DNA of 64,000 nt. Origin: Campanula takesimana. Its lineage: Eukaryota; Streptophyta; Magnoliopsida; Asterales; Campanulaceae. The number at the start of each line of letters is the position of its first letter. Position 1 is the stretch's first letter. Positions 9,326-20,471 of the stretch are shown here, piece after piece. The stretch covers positions 992,001-1,056,000 of the forward strand of contig JAOWBW010000087.1 in assembly GCA_026119855.1 (NCBI GenBank). The letters run 5' to 3'. Both the position numbers and the translations under genes were made by a program. The notes beneath the pieces are model-generated. The model searched no databases. It worked only from the letters and a program-made list of their open reading frames with translations, and had not been told where the DNA came from.

Positions 9326-10720
9326 TGTTGGGTTTCGTGCAATCATGCGCAGCGGAAGACATCTCATGAAGAAACCCAAAAGCCTAGATCCGTTATGTTC
9401 AATAATTCATAATATGTAAGATGAAAGAAACTAACCCTTGTAGATCGAAATATGAAACCTTGGATTTAGATGCTAAGACGAGCACCCTCTACCGGTGATC
9501 CACACGTCGAGCGAATTCAAGAACTCTTCTTGACTTGACTGCTAGGTCTTTCGGATTGAAAAACTTGATGAAGAACGATTCTTCAATTGCTCCATTTGAT
9601 TATTATGGTTTGATGTTTGAAAATAATCAAACCTAATAACCCTAGTATAATATGTGTATTCGCTCTCTCCAAAAAAGAGTTTATGATTTCACAAATCAAT
9701 GTTATGGGACTGAATCCCGGTTGTACATAATATACTAGAGGTCTCCAATATCCTTTAGAGTTTAGGAGTTCTTCCCAAAAAGAAAAATCCTAAAATAAAC
9801 TGTAGTGCGGCGCACCAGCTGTACGGCTCCAAGACAGCCGTATGGCTCTCTAGGAGCCGTACGACTCCTATCCCGTACTGCCTCGTTTTTCACTCCTTTT
9901 AATTATCCGCTCTGTGTGTGTGACCCAATAGGATTATACTAAGTTAGCAACGAGTCCGAACCATTCAGACCTTGTAAGTCATAAGCGGACTTTAGCAAGC
10001 CATTTTGACTACCCAAATAGTATAACTTTGAAATCTCAAAGTTTCCTAAAATAGAACATAACATAATCTCTTTGTTACACGATGTCTATTGAACGTAAGC
10101 CATGGTCAATGGTCAACTTACTTGTTCAAATATTTCTCGATCTCGAATATATTCATGATAACACAATAGCATTGATCCAATCAATTCATTTGAGCACGGC
10201 CGTGCATTTCATCAACACTTAATCATCGAGGGGCCCAAGGTTGACATCTCTCTTAAAAAGGAACAAATCCCTTCTTGGCTTATTACTCTTCTCTACATGA
10301 TTTCGATTATGTCAATCATATCCTTTATTTCTACCCGGTTAAAGGTAACATTTGAATATGTCAAACATAATGTTCATCATGTGGAAGACTGTAATAACAT
10401 CAGGTCTAAAGATTCAAGTGATATAACTATATGAGATTTAATTATGACAATTGACCATGCCATAAATCTCATTGGGGTCAGTGTCCAGTATTTGTTCTCC
10501 AACAAATACCCGTAAGTCTAATTGTATCGCATACACATAATCATCATATGACTATCCATTAAACTTATACTAGTAATTAATCATAATTACTAGGTATGGA
10601 AATTATTATAATAAACATGAAAAAGATATAATAATCAAACATTAAATATTTTTATTAAAGCGTAAAGCAAATGGTAACATTAATCATTCAAATAACGTGC
10701 TTAGGGCATACACACCAACA
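9326..10720 (-). mobile_element. Solo LTR, Copia (SIRE-like), nested in Gypsy remnant
   Basis: Runs TGTTGGGTTTCGTGC to GCATACACACCAACA. On the minus strand it starts TGTTGGTGTGTATGCCCTAA, an end I associate with large plant Copia (SIRE/Maximus type) LTRs. No primer site or internal region adjoins either end. Flanks ttatt and taatt give an imperfect 5-bp duplication. At 9815-9870 it contains several GCCGTA-type words (see findings). A 1395-base LTR left after internal recombination is the simplest reading. Confidence 0.7.
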
Positions 10721-11400
10721 TAATTGTGTGTATTAAGTGTATGTTGTGATGATGTGCAATTATCTTTACTGATTTCACATGTTAAAAGTAAATGTATATT
10801 GCATACTAGCATGACATATTGCTGCATTTAGTAACTTACTGGATTTCGACTCACCCTTCCTTTCTTGTTATTTTCCTTAGATCGGTGTGAGGCCGGGGAG
10901 GCATATCGTTGAGTTCGTAGGTCGGTGAGGAGCCTCATGTAGATTTTCTTTTGGGGTAGTTGTTTATAATGCTTGGTATGTCACTTTTGGCAAGGCCGTG
11001 GTTGTACAGTGTTTTGTAAATACTGTTGTCTTTCGGGTAGTACGTATGGTGCTGGTTTATTTAGTTGGTCATTTTGGGGACGGTTGTGATACCCTGCTTG
11101 TATGTAGACTGTGGACTTTAGTATAGTCATGTGTATATACTATATACATCTAGTAGTTCTTTCTTCTGCATGCGTAATATTTGTCTCTGAGCTAAAATCT
11201 TGTTGAGGTATTGTTTTTTAGTCTTGACATGGTATGGTTCCGGCTTTTGTGTAGCCGATGTTGCGTAATTAGTATACATTGTAAAAGCTTATAGCAAAAT
11301 GTTGGTTTTATAGCAGAGTTCACACACCTGGTTCGAGGTACCATATAGGACCTCGGAACTTGGGGCATGATAGTTGGGTCTAGTCTAAAAGCTAATATTG
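10721..11400 (+). mobile_element. Gypsy LTR-like remnant after nested insertion
   Basis: Contains 'ggatttcgactcacccttcc', 'cttagatcggtgtgaggcc' and a terminal 'gacctcggaacttggggca', in the style of a plant Gypsy 3' LTR. Borders are unclear. Confidence 0.45.
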
Positions 11401-12829
11401 GAGAAGCATTTGGCATACCAGCCTATTGTTCGTAAAGCCTCCTATGAAGATTTGGTTGACGGTTGAGCTCCATTATTCAAGTATCAAAAGCTTTCCTTTT
11501 TTTGGTAATGTGACTTACCAACAGGACGCTAAAAAAAATAAAATTGTGTGCTTTGTAACGTGGATGGAGTATATACTTGTAAAATTAAATTTTTAAAAAT
11601 AATTAAAATATTTAACATTTTATGGACAACATTTTAAAATATTTCCCAAGTGAAATCGAACCTTAATTGTAGGGGTTACTCTCCTGAAAAACGCGTTTTT
11701 CCTAGTGATTAGGAAAAATGTGGTTTTAAATACGCGGTACATTTTTGTAAATAACTGTAACTCTTTAAGAAAACGCGCGGTGACATTTTGCAAATAACCG
11801 GAACTTCTCAACACCATCTGACACTCTTCAATACATGAATCAACTAGACATTGGTAATACAACTTGTCATCTTGAAAACTACCCATGGCCATCTCTTAAC
11901 ACTTTATTAATAAAAACTTCAAAAGCCTATTTGAGGGCCTAAATTAGGTTTTTTTTTTTTTTTTTTTTTTTGGGTGGGGTGGGGGGAGGGGTTTATGCAT
12001 ATATCATGGGGCAAAGCCCGTGACTTTTGTAGATCTCTAAATTTTCTTTGAAAACAAACCTTCTGACGATCAGTTTCAAATGTTCTGACTAATGGTCTCA
12101 GAAGTTCTGGCTACAATCATCCGCCTCAAAGATTCTTTCACAATGTGAACTGGCTATCAAAAACACTAGATCTAGACACTAAAATACACTCTCACTTGCA
12201 CTAAAAAAACTCCACCAATGAATCTTAACAAACATTCTCAACGACGATATAAACAAATGAACTGGCGCAACAAAATACTTGCACTGACACAACCAGTTAC
12301 CAGTACATTTTAACAAGCTCTGATTATTTACAGAAATGTCATCACCTGTTTTTAAAATAAGTTTTACGGACTACATATTTTAAAAACACACTTTTTATGG
12401 AGAGGGAAAAAATTAGAAACAAAGTACTAACGTAAAAACAAAAGAAAGATGAAAGAGCGGCGGTGGGGAAGGTGGCAGGGAAGGAAGGTAGAATATTTGG
12501 AGATTCGTTTTTCTGCGAAGTACACGCGTCAACTTAAATAACGTAACTGTAATGTAATTAAGTTATACATCAAGCCAACTGGATGGATGATCATGAGCCG
12601 CTAGAAGCGCCGGTTTCCATGAATGAGCTGGCTGTCTGTACTCCTTTTTCCATCTGTCACAGCTTCCAGCTCCGCTGATCTACCGGCGGCTCAAGTAGCT
12701 GTAGCGAGATTTTCATTTCATCCCCTTCCTGTTTTTGGTACCCAAACTTTCAAATCGTCTCACTTTGAAACTTGGCACTAACGAACGTGAACGTTAGAAA
12801 AATTAAAAGAAAGTTAAAAAAGTTAACAG
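11401..12829. other. Intergenic DNA with a 24-base T tract
   Basis: No gene is supported. A long T-run near 11948-11970 is followed by a G-rich 'ggtggggtggggggagggg'. The ORF at 11620-11892 (minus) shows no recognisable domain. Confidence 0.45.
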
Positions 12830-13060
12830 AATGCTATAAAAGTTAACATATTAGGTCATTTTGCATGTCAAGTGAGGGCTATTTTAGTCATTCTCATTTT
12901 AACTTTTAATTTTCTTTCAATTTTATTGTCACATTATATAAAAAAATAATAGTTTGAAAATATAATTGAAAGAAAATTATAAGTTAATTACAATGAGAAT
13001 GACTAAATTAGCCCTCACTTGACATGCAAAATGACCTAATATGTTAACTTTTATAACATT
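12830..13060. mobile_element. Foldback MITE with about 105-bp inverted arms
   Basis: The left arm (from 'aatgctataaaagttaac') is mirrored almost base for base by the right arm ending 'gttaacttttataacatt', both with 'tgacatgcaaaatgac' words, around a centre of about 28 bases of AT. Its transcript would form one long hairpin, a potential small-RNA source. Confidence 0.85.
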
Positions 13061-13250
13061 GCTCTCTCTTATCTTTTGATTTTCACGGTCAACTCAATTG
13101 ATCTTTGTCCATTTTATTAAGTGAAAATCCAAATATACTTATGAAATGGGACCAACCATGCCAATTAAAAGTTGCTAGCAGAAACATTAAAGGAGATGCA
13201 AACTCTTTGCAATCAGGCAAAATAAATAAAAATAAAAATATAACTGCTGA

Positions 13251-13533
13251 TTGAAATGGATAATGCCGTTGTGTTCAATGCCCTAAATATGGCAGCAGAG
13301 GATCTTACCGAATTTGGGTGAATGTCGTTCTTTGTTGGCTGACATCCATAATGTTACTTTGTCTCTTGTTAAGCGTACTGCTAATGTGTTAGCAGATTAT
13401 GTTTCTAGATTTGCGTTTCAGTCGATAAATACTCTAGTATTGGATGAGCTTCCGTCTTATGTGGATAGCCATCTCTTATCGTTCTGTCAATGCAAGTAAA
13501 TTTATCGTTTTCTTCAAAAAAAAAAAAAAAAAA
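13251..13533 (+). mobile_element. 5'-truncated LINE tail with target duplication
   Basis: The sequence ends in an A-run (13516-13535) and is flanked by AACTGCTGA at 13242-13250 and again at 13534-13542, a 9-base target duplication. Translation gives IEMDNAVVFNALN then, after a frameshift, GECRSLLADIHNVTLSLVKR and TANVLADYVSRFA. These resemble the plant RNase H-like domain (CRxLL..F..V...HVxRxxNxxAxxLA) at the end of LINE ORF2. Only about 280 bases were inserted. Confidence 0.82.
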
Positions 13534-13742
13534 AACTGCTGAACAGATTTGCAAATTCAAGTCCAGAATGTTACCTCGTGAAACATTACCTTTTATGGTA
13601 TACCTGATGAACTTGTCACTTGAACCAGCTGAGTTGAGAATAGGCATTTTCACAGGTTCAGTCGCGATCTGAGTTAACCAACTAGGCACAGAAATGAAAA
13701 GTCAACAAAATCAGAAAATTAGAGCTTGAAAACATAAAAAAG

Positions 13743-13814
13743 AGGTCCCACCGAGATTTGAACTCGGGTTACTGGATTCAGAGTCCAATGTCCTAACCAC
13801 TAGACCATGGGACC
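13743..13814 (-). tRNA. tRNA-Gln-CTG: tRNA-Gln (anticodon CUG), copy 1
   Basis: 72-base cloverleaf on the minus strand. The 7-bp acceptor stem GGTCCCA/TGGGACC, A-box region TGGTCTAGTGG, B box GTTCAAATC, anticodon stem TTGGA and loop CTCTGAA give anticodon CUG reading CAG codons. No intron and no encoded CCA, as expected of a nuclear gene. A T-run (six A on the plus strand at 13735-13740) lies just beyond the 3' end and serves as Pol III terminator. A TATA-like 'tatatac' lies upstream. It is the leftmost gene of the cluster. Confidence 0.96.
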
Positions 13815-14328
13815 CTACATATGATGTATATAGACCTTCCGTCCCATATGATTGTTAAGCGACCAATTCATCTGAAAGGTTAAGCCGTTAGAGAGAGAAC
13901 CAATTATGTATATCAAACCTTAACACTAAGTACTTTTTTTCCCAAATCAAACTACACCTTGAGTTGTCAAGGATAAATTTGGGAACAGGCATTTATTGTG
14001 CTGAAACAGACGAGATCAGGTATTAAAACAACCAAAAAGCTTACATGGAAATATGTGTTACCATTAAACAAAATCAATCCACGAGGAAAAGTCGAGCGAA
14101 ATACACCAACCAATGAAAAGGACATTGAGATGGTAAATCTACTTGAGCAGGAATGACACGGTGCGTTAAATGGCAGATTCATATGGTAGAATAAACCTTA
14201 AAGTCTTCACCAATCTGTCAAGGAGGATATATGAAGCAGATGATTAAGCATGAAAAGTAGAATGTTCAATTGAAGTCAACTGAAAATCCAAAACAGAGTG
14301 ATTGTCAGGTAGTCACATTATTTCATCT

Positions 14329-14891
14329 TGTTAGAGCGTAATAAACATAAAGAACGATGTCAAGCGAAATAATCAAACACAACACAAGAATTTACGTGGT
14401 TCACCAACTTGGCTACATCCACGGGCGGAGGGAGAATATATTTCTATTCAATGGCAATTACAAAAGACGATCTTCACTAATCTAGTTGCACGAATTATTT
14501 GGGCAAATAATTCCGTCAACCTAAATCTAGATCTTAGATCTCTACTTGTATCTATCAAAGATGACCGGCAAAAATAATGCTAGGGGAGGGGTTAGTATTT
14601 ATAGGCATAAATACTAGAAACCCAAAAGGAGAAGGAATCACATTCCTTGTGTACAATGTAATTGGAATCCTATTTCTTATGTACAACGTAATTCTATTCT
14701 CATTAGGAAACGGTTTTCCTAATTCTTGAACAATTCCTTGTACCAATAAGAAACCTAATTAAACCAATAAACCTTAATCCTTGTAACAAAACGATTTCCT
14801 TTTTTTTTCAATTCAAGTCCAAAGAATTACTCAACTTGTCGCGGACATATCCTTAACCAATAGGCATTGATTCAAAGGCATATTCCCAACA
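14329..14891 (-). repeat. 3' LTR of young Copia element
   Basis: Plus-strand ends TGTTAGAGCG and TTCCCAACA; read on the minus strand it begins TGTTGGGAATATG. Virtually identical to 16967-17529. Confidence 0.94.
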
Positions 14892-15894
14892 ATCTTCACC
14901 TTGACTTTGAATCTCCCCGAACCATAATTTATATCCACGAACCGACCTCAACTCCACCTTGAGTTGAATCATTCGCTTCCGAACATATCTCTCCACCTCC
15001 GCCACCGCCTTTTGTCTTTGTCAAGACAGTACCATCTTTGTTCACTTAAGAACAACCACGTTTACTTAGTCAAGCAAACCATCTTCTCAACTTGTGCAAT
15101 GAACTTCTAAAACAACTAGAACCTCCACCACAACGTTGACCACCATATCCGAAATACCAAATCCACGATCACCAAATTCGAATACCATATTACCCAGAAG
15201 AAGACAGTTGATCTTGTCTCAAACTTCAACGTGCTTCGAACTATTCTTGGATCACCAACGAACACGGACAAACACCCTTGAATGACTTGAACAAATCACT
15301 TCTCATTCTGGCAATGTATCTTGAACCCGTGACTACTTATTTGGATTTCTTCCCCATAAGCATCTGCACAAACGGAAATTGTACATGAACTGCACGACTG
15401 CGCGATGTCTGCACGAACTGCTACAATACTCCACTAACATGTGCTCTTACTTATCTTGTTTCTTCGACCTCTCCATAACGCCCATGAGAGCCAAGAAACT
15501 AGCATTGATGTCTCAGAAAGCCTTCTAGACCATCAACATAGTGTTTCGCCGAACACTTGAGACTGTACACCTCTAGAATTTAAGTACCTCCTTTGCCGAC
15601 TGAACTTTGTGTATCTACTTCTAGCGCTTCGAATAGACTACACCTTAAATCCCCATATTGTACCTTGTCTCGATTACTTTCTCAATCCCAATCCAATGAT
15701 GGCTTCGAACTAGTTCAGAGAGCTTCGAACCCACTCATTTAAAGGCGAATAGAATGCAATCTTGTGCTTTACCTCAAGCACCCTTTGTCACGCCGTACAA
15801 CCTTGCTCCTCCCAAGCAACCGGACGATATGCTAAGCCTAGCATTCCTTAGTGCCTCTAGACCGCCTATCTAGAGCACCGCCCCTTTCGGACGA

Positions 15895-16539
15895 CTAACA
15901 GTTTTTCGTGCTTGGCGAGTTCATTCGGCCTTGAACCTCGCCCACCGAGATAAACTGTCCCAACTTAAACTGCGGATAGTCATCTTGTACCTCAGGATTG
16001 TCTGCCCATCTACTCCTTCTTGTAGAAATCGGCTCCACCTTTTCCTCAACTATCTCGCTTTGCTCTACCCTTAGAAGCCACTCTTCCACGCGCCGTGAGT
16101 CTTCTTCCACTATTAGAGCAAAATCACCATTGTCACTATTTTTCATAGCAACCTCCACGAGAACATCACCACCAAGACCTATGATGATTTGTGAATGCGC
16201 CTTCTCCTCCAGAGAATCCATCACTCCCTCGCTTCCCTTCCCCTCCTTGTAGAAATTACAAACTTCATCAGGTCTCGGGCTTCTCTTGCTAGAAGATTTT
16301 TGAGAATTCTTCTTCTTACTAGAACCCTTGCCGCCTTCCGCAACTATCCCTGTTGAATCTCTGTCTGTACTAGATCTACTCGCCACGAGGGTGCCAATTA
16401 GCCTTGTTTCTTCAACACGACTTCTGTCTTGATGTGTCCAACCTAGACACCCAGATTTCTGCACGGACGCTGCACGTGGACTGTACGATCGCTGCACGCG
16501 AACTACACGTACACTGCACACGAACTGCAGGGCCTTCAT
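15895..16539 (-). pseudogene. Degenerate Copia Gag-end-like frame
   Basis: 214-codon open frame inside the young element. It contains VCNFYKEGKG, which looks like a ruined Gag zinc knuckle (CNFCxxxGHxxxxC) with C, H and C positions lost. Downstream blocks LEEKAHSQ, NSDNGDFALIVEEDS and VEEWLL resemble the knuckle-to-protease linker of Copia (..VDEWVLDSG..), with the catalytic DSG absent. A second open frame at 16412-16825 overlaps it and has no recognisable domain. Probably noncoding remains kept as packaging or spacer sequence; the protein call is weak. Confidence 0.5.
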
Positions 16540-16952
16540 CTTGATCTACCAAAGAATATAATACTATTCCTCCCATTAATCTTGTCGATCGATGATTCAA
16601 TTCCTTGACCCATCTTCTTCTTTGCAGCGGAATCCCTAGATCTCTAACCAACCAACACCAACAAAAGAAATCGCAACAAGAACGCTTACAATCGAAGACA
16701 AAACCCACTACAGCTTCTGTCCGGATTAATTTCCCGACGCTACAGGCCTCCAAATACGATCTCCACCGTTCAGATTTAAGACCTATGAGTCCCGAAGCTA
16801 CCCGCCAAAAATCAACCCGATCCAACGGTGAACGAACGCGCTACGCCTTTTTCTTCACAGCTGCGCTGAATAAAAACGGACCAAAAACTGCTAACTTGTT
16901 TTTCTTCGATCTTGGACCTCTTCCGTCGATGCTAATTCTCATTTTCAACCAA

Positions 16953-16964
16953 GCTCTGGTACCA
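16953..16964 (-). other. Primer-binding site of young Copia element
   Basis: Plus strand GCTCTGGTACCA, that is TGGTACCAGAGC on the minus strand, two bases inside the 5' LTR (16967-17529). Matches initiator tRNA-Met with one change from the usual TGGTATCAGAGC. Confidence 0.9.
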
Positions 16965-16966
16965 CT

Positions 16967-17529
16967 TGTTAGAGTGTAATAAACATAAAGAACGATGTCA
17001 AGCGAAATAATCAAACACAACACAAGAATTTACGTGGTTCACCAACTTGGCTACATCCACGGGCGGAGGGAGAATATATTTCTATTCAATGGCAATTACA
17101 AAAGACGATCTTCACTAATCTAGTTGCACGAATTATTTGGGCAAATAATTCCGTCAACCTAAATCTAGATCTTAGATCTCTACTTGTATCTATCAAAGAT
17201 GACCGGCAAAAATAATGCTAGGGGAGGGGTTAGTATTTATAGGCATAAATACTAGAAACCCAAAAGGAGAAGGAATCACATTCCTTGTGTACAATGTAAT
17301 TGGAATCCTATTTCTTATGTACAACGTAATTCTATTCTCATTAGGAAACGGTTTTCCTAATTCTTGAACAATTCCTTGTACCAATAAGAAACCTAATTAA
17401 ACCAATAAACCTTAATCCTTGTAACAAAACGATTTCCTTTTTTTTTCAATTCAAGTCCAAAGAATTACTCAACTTGTCGCGGACATATCCTTAACCAATA
17501 GGCATTGATTCAAAGGCATATTCCCAACA
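16967..17529 (-). repeat. 5' LTR of young Copia element
   Basis: 563 bases, one difference seen from the other LTR. On the minus strand it carries promoter-like AT-rich sequence and ends CTCTAACA next to the primer site. Confidence 0.94.
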
Positions 17530-17632
17530 CATCTTACCATCAGATAGTGAAATGGAAAAAAGATAAGTGAATAAGCCGCACAAAAATATCAAGAAAAATG
17601 GGTAAAATGGTCACTATATATGTCAAAGAAGT

Positions 17633-17633
<1 letters not shown>

Positions 17634-17678
<45 letters not shown>
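17634..17678. repeat. (GA)n microsatellite
   Basis: About 22 GA units, in a spacer whose paralogue near 22870 has only a short 'gagagagggggag'. The repeat therefore expanded after duplication. Confidence 0.95.
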
Positions 17679-17681
<3 letters not shown>

Positions 17682-17780
17682 GAGAATTAAGCTTTGAAAG
17701 GTAGATAGACAGATAAACAGACCAAAAATGAATCACAATTGAATCATACCTTCAAGTATCCTGGAGATGCAAATAAAATA

Positions 17781-18058
17781 TTTCCTGCGTCCCAAAATGA
17801 TCTTCACGCTTTTTTCGCCGTTACAACGAAGGAAGTTTTGAGTAATAATTTTAGGTTGATTTTAATTATACTAATGAAACTCAAAAACTTTTTACTGATA
17901 CACCATCAATAATATCATCAATAACAAATTTTTAGATTTTCATTTGGATAATTATATCGATCTAAAATTATTGCTCAAAGTTCTTTCGTATTAGTGGCGA
18001 AAAAAGTGTGAATATTAGTGGCGAAAAAAGTGTGAAGATCATTTTGGGACGGAGGTAG
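17781..18058. mobile_element. Stowaway-like MITE, 'gttttgagtaat' family, copy 1
   Basis: TA-flanked; right end GGGACGGAGGTAG, left end TTTCCTGCGTCCC. Near the right end 'attagtggcgaaaaaagtg' is duplicated in tandem. A relative is at 25509-25759. Confidence 0.82.
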
Positions 18059-18534
18059 TAGAGACAGGAGTCCGAATGGAGAAGTTTTCAGATCTCAGAG
18101 GCTTAGGTTGATGAAGATACTGAAAGCAGTCAAACAGCTCGATTAAAATCTCAAATTCATGAAATCAAATTATTACCGAGTAATTTATGTGGGCAAACCA
18201 ACTTATTAAAATTAGGAAATAAACAAAATTAAAATCTAATGTCATGCCGGGGGAGGTTGCATTAAGTGGGATATTGCCTTAAACATATAGAGGTAAGGAA
18301 GATCATACAAATAAGTGAACAAAGGTCTACCCAAATCAAAGTACGAGATTAAAGGAAATCTTTTAGCAAATCAAAGGAGAACCCGATAAGATATTGCACC
18401 CAAAGCAGATGTCGCACAACAATGCTTATAGTATGAAATATGGATGCTACAAGAACGGGAATCTGTTCGATTTAATGCCTTATTTCAAGAAAGTTAACAG
18501 AAAAAAGATGAAAAAGGAAAAGGTGAAAGAAGAA
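18059..18534. other. Duplicated spacer of the tRNA-Gln array
   Basis: Homologous to about 23740-24146: 'tcatgccgggggaggttgca', 'gtaaggaagatcatacaaa' and 'gcacccaaagcagatgtc' occur in both. This is the downstream flank of a tRNA-Gln(UUG) unit. Confidence 0.75.
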
Positions 18535-18549
18535 GAACTCGGGCTATTG
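18535..18549 (-). pseudogene. tRNA-Gln(UUG) relic fused to a MITE
   Basis: Only GAACTCGGGCTATTG survives of the tRNA, at the position where the paralogous unit at 24147-24218 carries a complete gene. Immediately after it the sequence jumps into the middle of a MITE that in the paralogue lies 400 bases further on. A deletion with a short TTG/TTGAAA match at the junction explains the fusion. Confidence 0.75.
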
Positions 18550-18678
18550 AAACATCTTTTAAAACTTTTTAAGAACAGCACTTGTTATGTATTTCGTAGT
18601 CCCCTTTTCAAAAAGGCGACAATTATTTTGGGACGGACCATAAAGGAAAGCACGACACATGTAATGGCTCGGAAGGAG
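18550..18678. mobile_element. Truncated MITE, same family as 24581-24777
   Basis: Right part only: 'gggacggaccataaaggaaa', 'agcacgacacatgtaatgg' and end CGGAAGGAG-TA match the 24.6-kb copy. The left part was lost in the deletion that destroyed the adjacent tRNA. Confidence 0.8.
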
Positions 18679-19610
18679 TAAACAACATAGTATGAAGACC
18701 AAATCTAAAATTTGATGCACATCACAAAGCCAATATTCAGGAACGAAAAAAGGTAGATAAGATACCCCATCAACTTCCAAAGATAAGAGTTGCAAATCTT
18801 TAGGACGAGATTGATGTTTCCTTAAGTATCAATTGAGCAATACATTTCCTAATAAGATAATACGAGTATTAAACAGGTTGACCTGGCAGATCGTGTGTTG
18901 GGAGCATGAGTTAGCACCTTGAAACGTTCAACGTTCATCTCAGTTCATCTCATTTCGCTCCAGGCAAATGAGAAGTTAATGAAAAGAATAAAAAACAAGA
19001 GTACTGTGGATATCCTGCTCTTAACAAATGGAAATATCACCTTCAATTTATGCTGCACATCAGCTTGCCGGGAAGATGAGGAAACCAAAAGAGAGATCAA
19101 CCTGTATCAATGGACATTCACATAGTCAAATAACTAGAGTAAATAAATATAACAAACAAAACACACTACAATAGTATAAAACCAGATGATATCTAGTACT
19201 CTCAGAAACTATGTTACTTAAACAACTCATCTAAGGAAACACAAATTTGAATAGACAGAGAGGTGCACTTTATATAGAACTGCACTAAAATGATTTCCGT
19301 TTTTAATTGCCCAACACTTATTTTGGGACGGACAAGCGCGATTATGGATCGAATGGGGTTAATAATATTATATGAAAATAAATAAGTCTTAAATTTGATG
19401 CACATCACAAAGCCAATGTTCAGGAGCAAGAAAAGTGGATAAGATAGCCAATCACTTCCAAAGATTAGAGTTGCAAATCTTCCGGAGATAGACAGATTAT
19501 TGGTTGCAACCTAGAAAAGTTCAACATTCATCTCATTTTGTTACCGAGCCAGGCAAATGACAAGTTAATGAAAATAATCAGAAAACTAGAGCTTGATAAA
19601 AAAAAAATAG
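18679..19610. other. Duplicated spacer of the tRNA-Gln array
   Basis: Shares 'gatgcacatcacaaagcca', 'tacatttcctaa' and 'gcaaatgagaagttaatga' with the 24.8-25.0 kb spacer, and repeats the first word again at 19395. It includes a worn MITE piece near 19280-19350 ending GGGACGGA. No gene. Confidence 0.65.
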
Positions 19611-19682
19611 AGGTCCCACCGAGATTTGAACTCGGGTTACTGGATTCAGAGTCCAATGTCCTAACCGCTAGACCATGGGACC
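19611..19682 (-). tRNA. tRNA-Gln-CTG: tRNA-Gln (anticodon CUG), copy 2
   Basis: Same 72-base cloverleaf as copy 1 with one D-loop change (AGCGG instead of AGTGG), shared with copies at 22118 and 25014. Anticodon loop CTCTGAA. A run of ten A on the plus strand (19598-19607) gives a strong downstream T terminator. The immediate 5' flank differs from that of most other copies (accaaccatgcc on the plus strand). Confidence 0.96.
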
Positions 19683-20268
19683 AACCATGCCAAAGGAATT
19701 CATATTTTAGTTTAAATTTACGATTACATATATGTATGCATTGTTGTATCAGATGCAATAAGAAAAGATTTCTACTAGAAAGATTAAAGGAGATGTAGTC
19801 AAGAAAGAATATGATTAGTGCCTGTTTGACGCACGCCAATGACCAATTCATTCCATAACGTGATGGTGGGAAAATGTCCAGAAATGGAATCACGACTCGT
19901 TAGTACGAAACAAAGCATACTTCTGAGGAACGGTTAAGCTTGGTAATAATAGTATAGATGCAAGTTTTCAAAGCTATACCTTTAGCAAATGCAAGCTTGA
20001 GACCCACCTCTTGGCCAATAGTAAAGGCATCTACTACAACTAGAGAGAATGAGAAGGGGACACTGAGTTGCCTTCTGGAAAGCCGTAATCCATATAATTC
20101 ACAATCACTATCTGTATCTTATGTCAGAAGCTTTAGGTTCCGTGCCGTTATCCATATAATATCCGTCTATACAGAACAATACAAAAACACATGGATACAA
20201 AATTAGAGGCAATATGACACGGTCTTTGGAAATAAAAATTTCACAGTTACAACTTAGCTACCTAAATC

Positions 20269-20297
<29 letters not shown>
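19683..20297. other. Spacer with a possible small exon
   Basis: On the minus strand 19980-20039 is bounded by 'ctctctag' and 'gtatag' splice-like sites and reads VVDAFTIGQEVGLKLAFAK. I do not recognise it. Near 20262-20297 is a long A-run next to a truncated MITE. Confidence 0.35.
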
Positions 20298-20300
<3 letters not shown>

Positions 20301-20471
20301 CGTCCCAAAATGATCTTCCCATTTGCCATTTCTCATTGTCCCAAAAAGTTCTTCCTATTTCTACAATTTGGGGTTAAAAGTGCATGAACAAAATATGACA
20401 GTGAAGCAAGTGTTCATATTCTTAAAAAGTTTGAATAGTCAAATGAGAAGATCATTTTGGGACGGAGGGAG
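20298..20471. mobile_element. Stowaway-like MITE, 178-bp family, copy 3
   Basis: Right end GGGACGGAGGGAG-TA intact; left end begins CTCCGTCCC directly in a 35-base A-run, so the first bases are missing. Same interior as 3820-3997. Confidence 0.87.

Larger units (their letters stand above)
14329..17529 (-). mobile_element. Young non-autonomous Copia element
   Basis: Two 563-base LTRs (14329-14891, 16967-17529) differ at one base seen (near 14338 versus 16976). A perfect 5-bp target duplication CATCT flanks the element (14324-14328, 17530-17534). On the minus strand a TGGTACCAGAGC primer site follows the 5' LTR and 'aaggtgaagat' precedes the 3' LTR as polypurine tract. The 2.1-kb interior has no integrase, RT or RNase H, only a decayed Gag-end-like frame. 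It interrupts a duplicated spacer of the tRNA-Gln array, so it inserted after that unit was duplicated. Near-identical LTRs with a dead interior mean it was mobilised in trans recently. Confidence 0.93.

Noticed and set aside
14555..14746. 63-codon ORF duplicated at 17193-17384
   Set aside because: It is the same LTR sequence read twice. LTR ORFs here show no domain.
19528..19893. 121-codon minus-strand ORF spanning a tRNA gene
   Set aside because: The LDSESSNPSSNLGGT segment is the tRNA-Gln gene itself read as protein. The same peptide appears at the other tRNA copies (26150, 28858).
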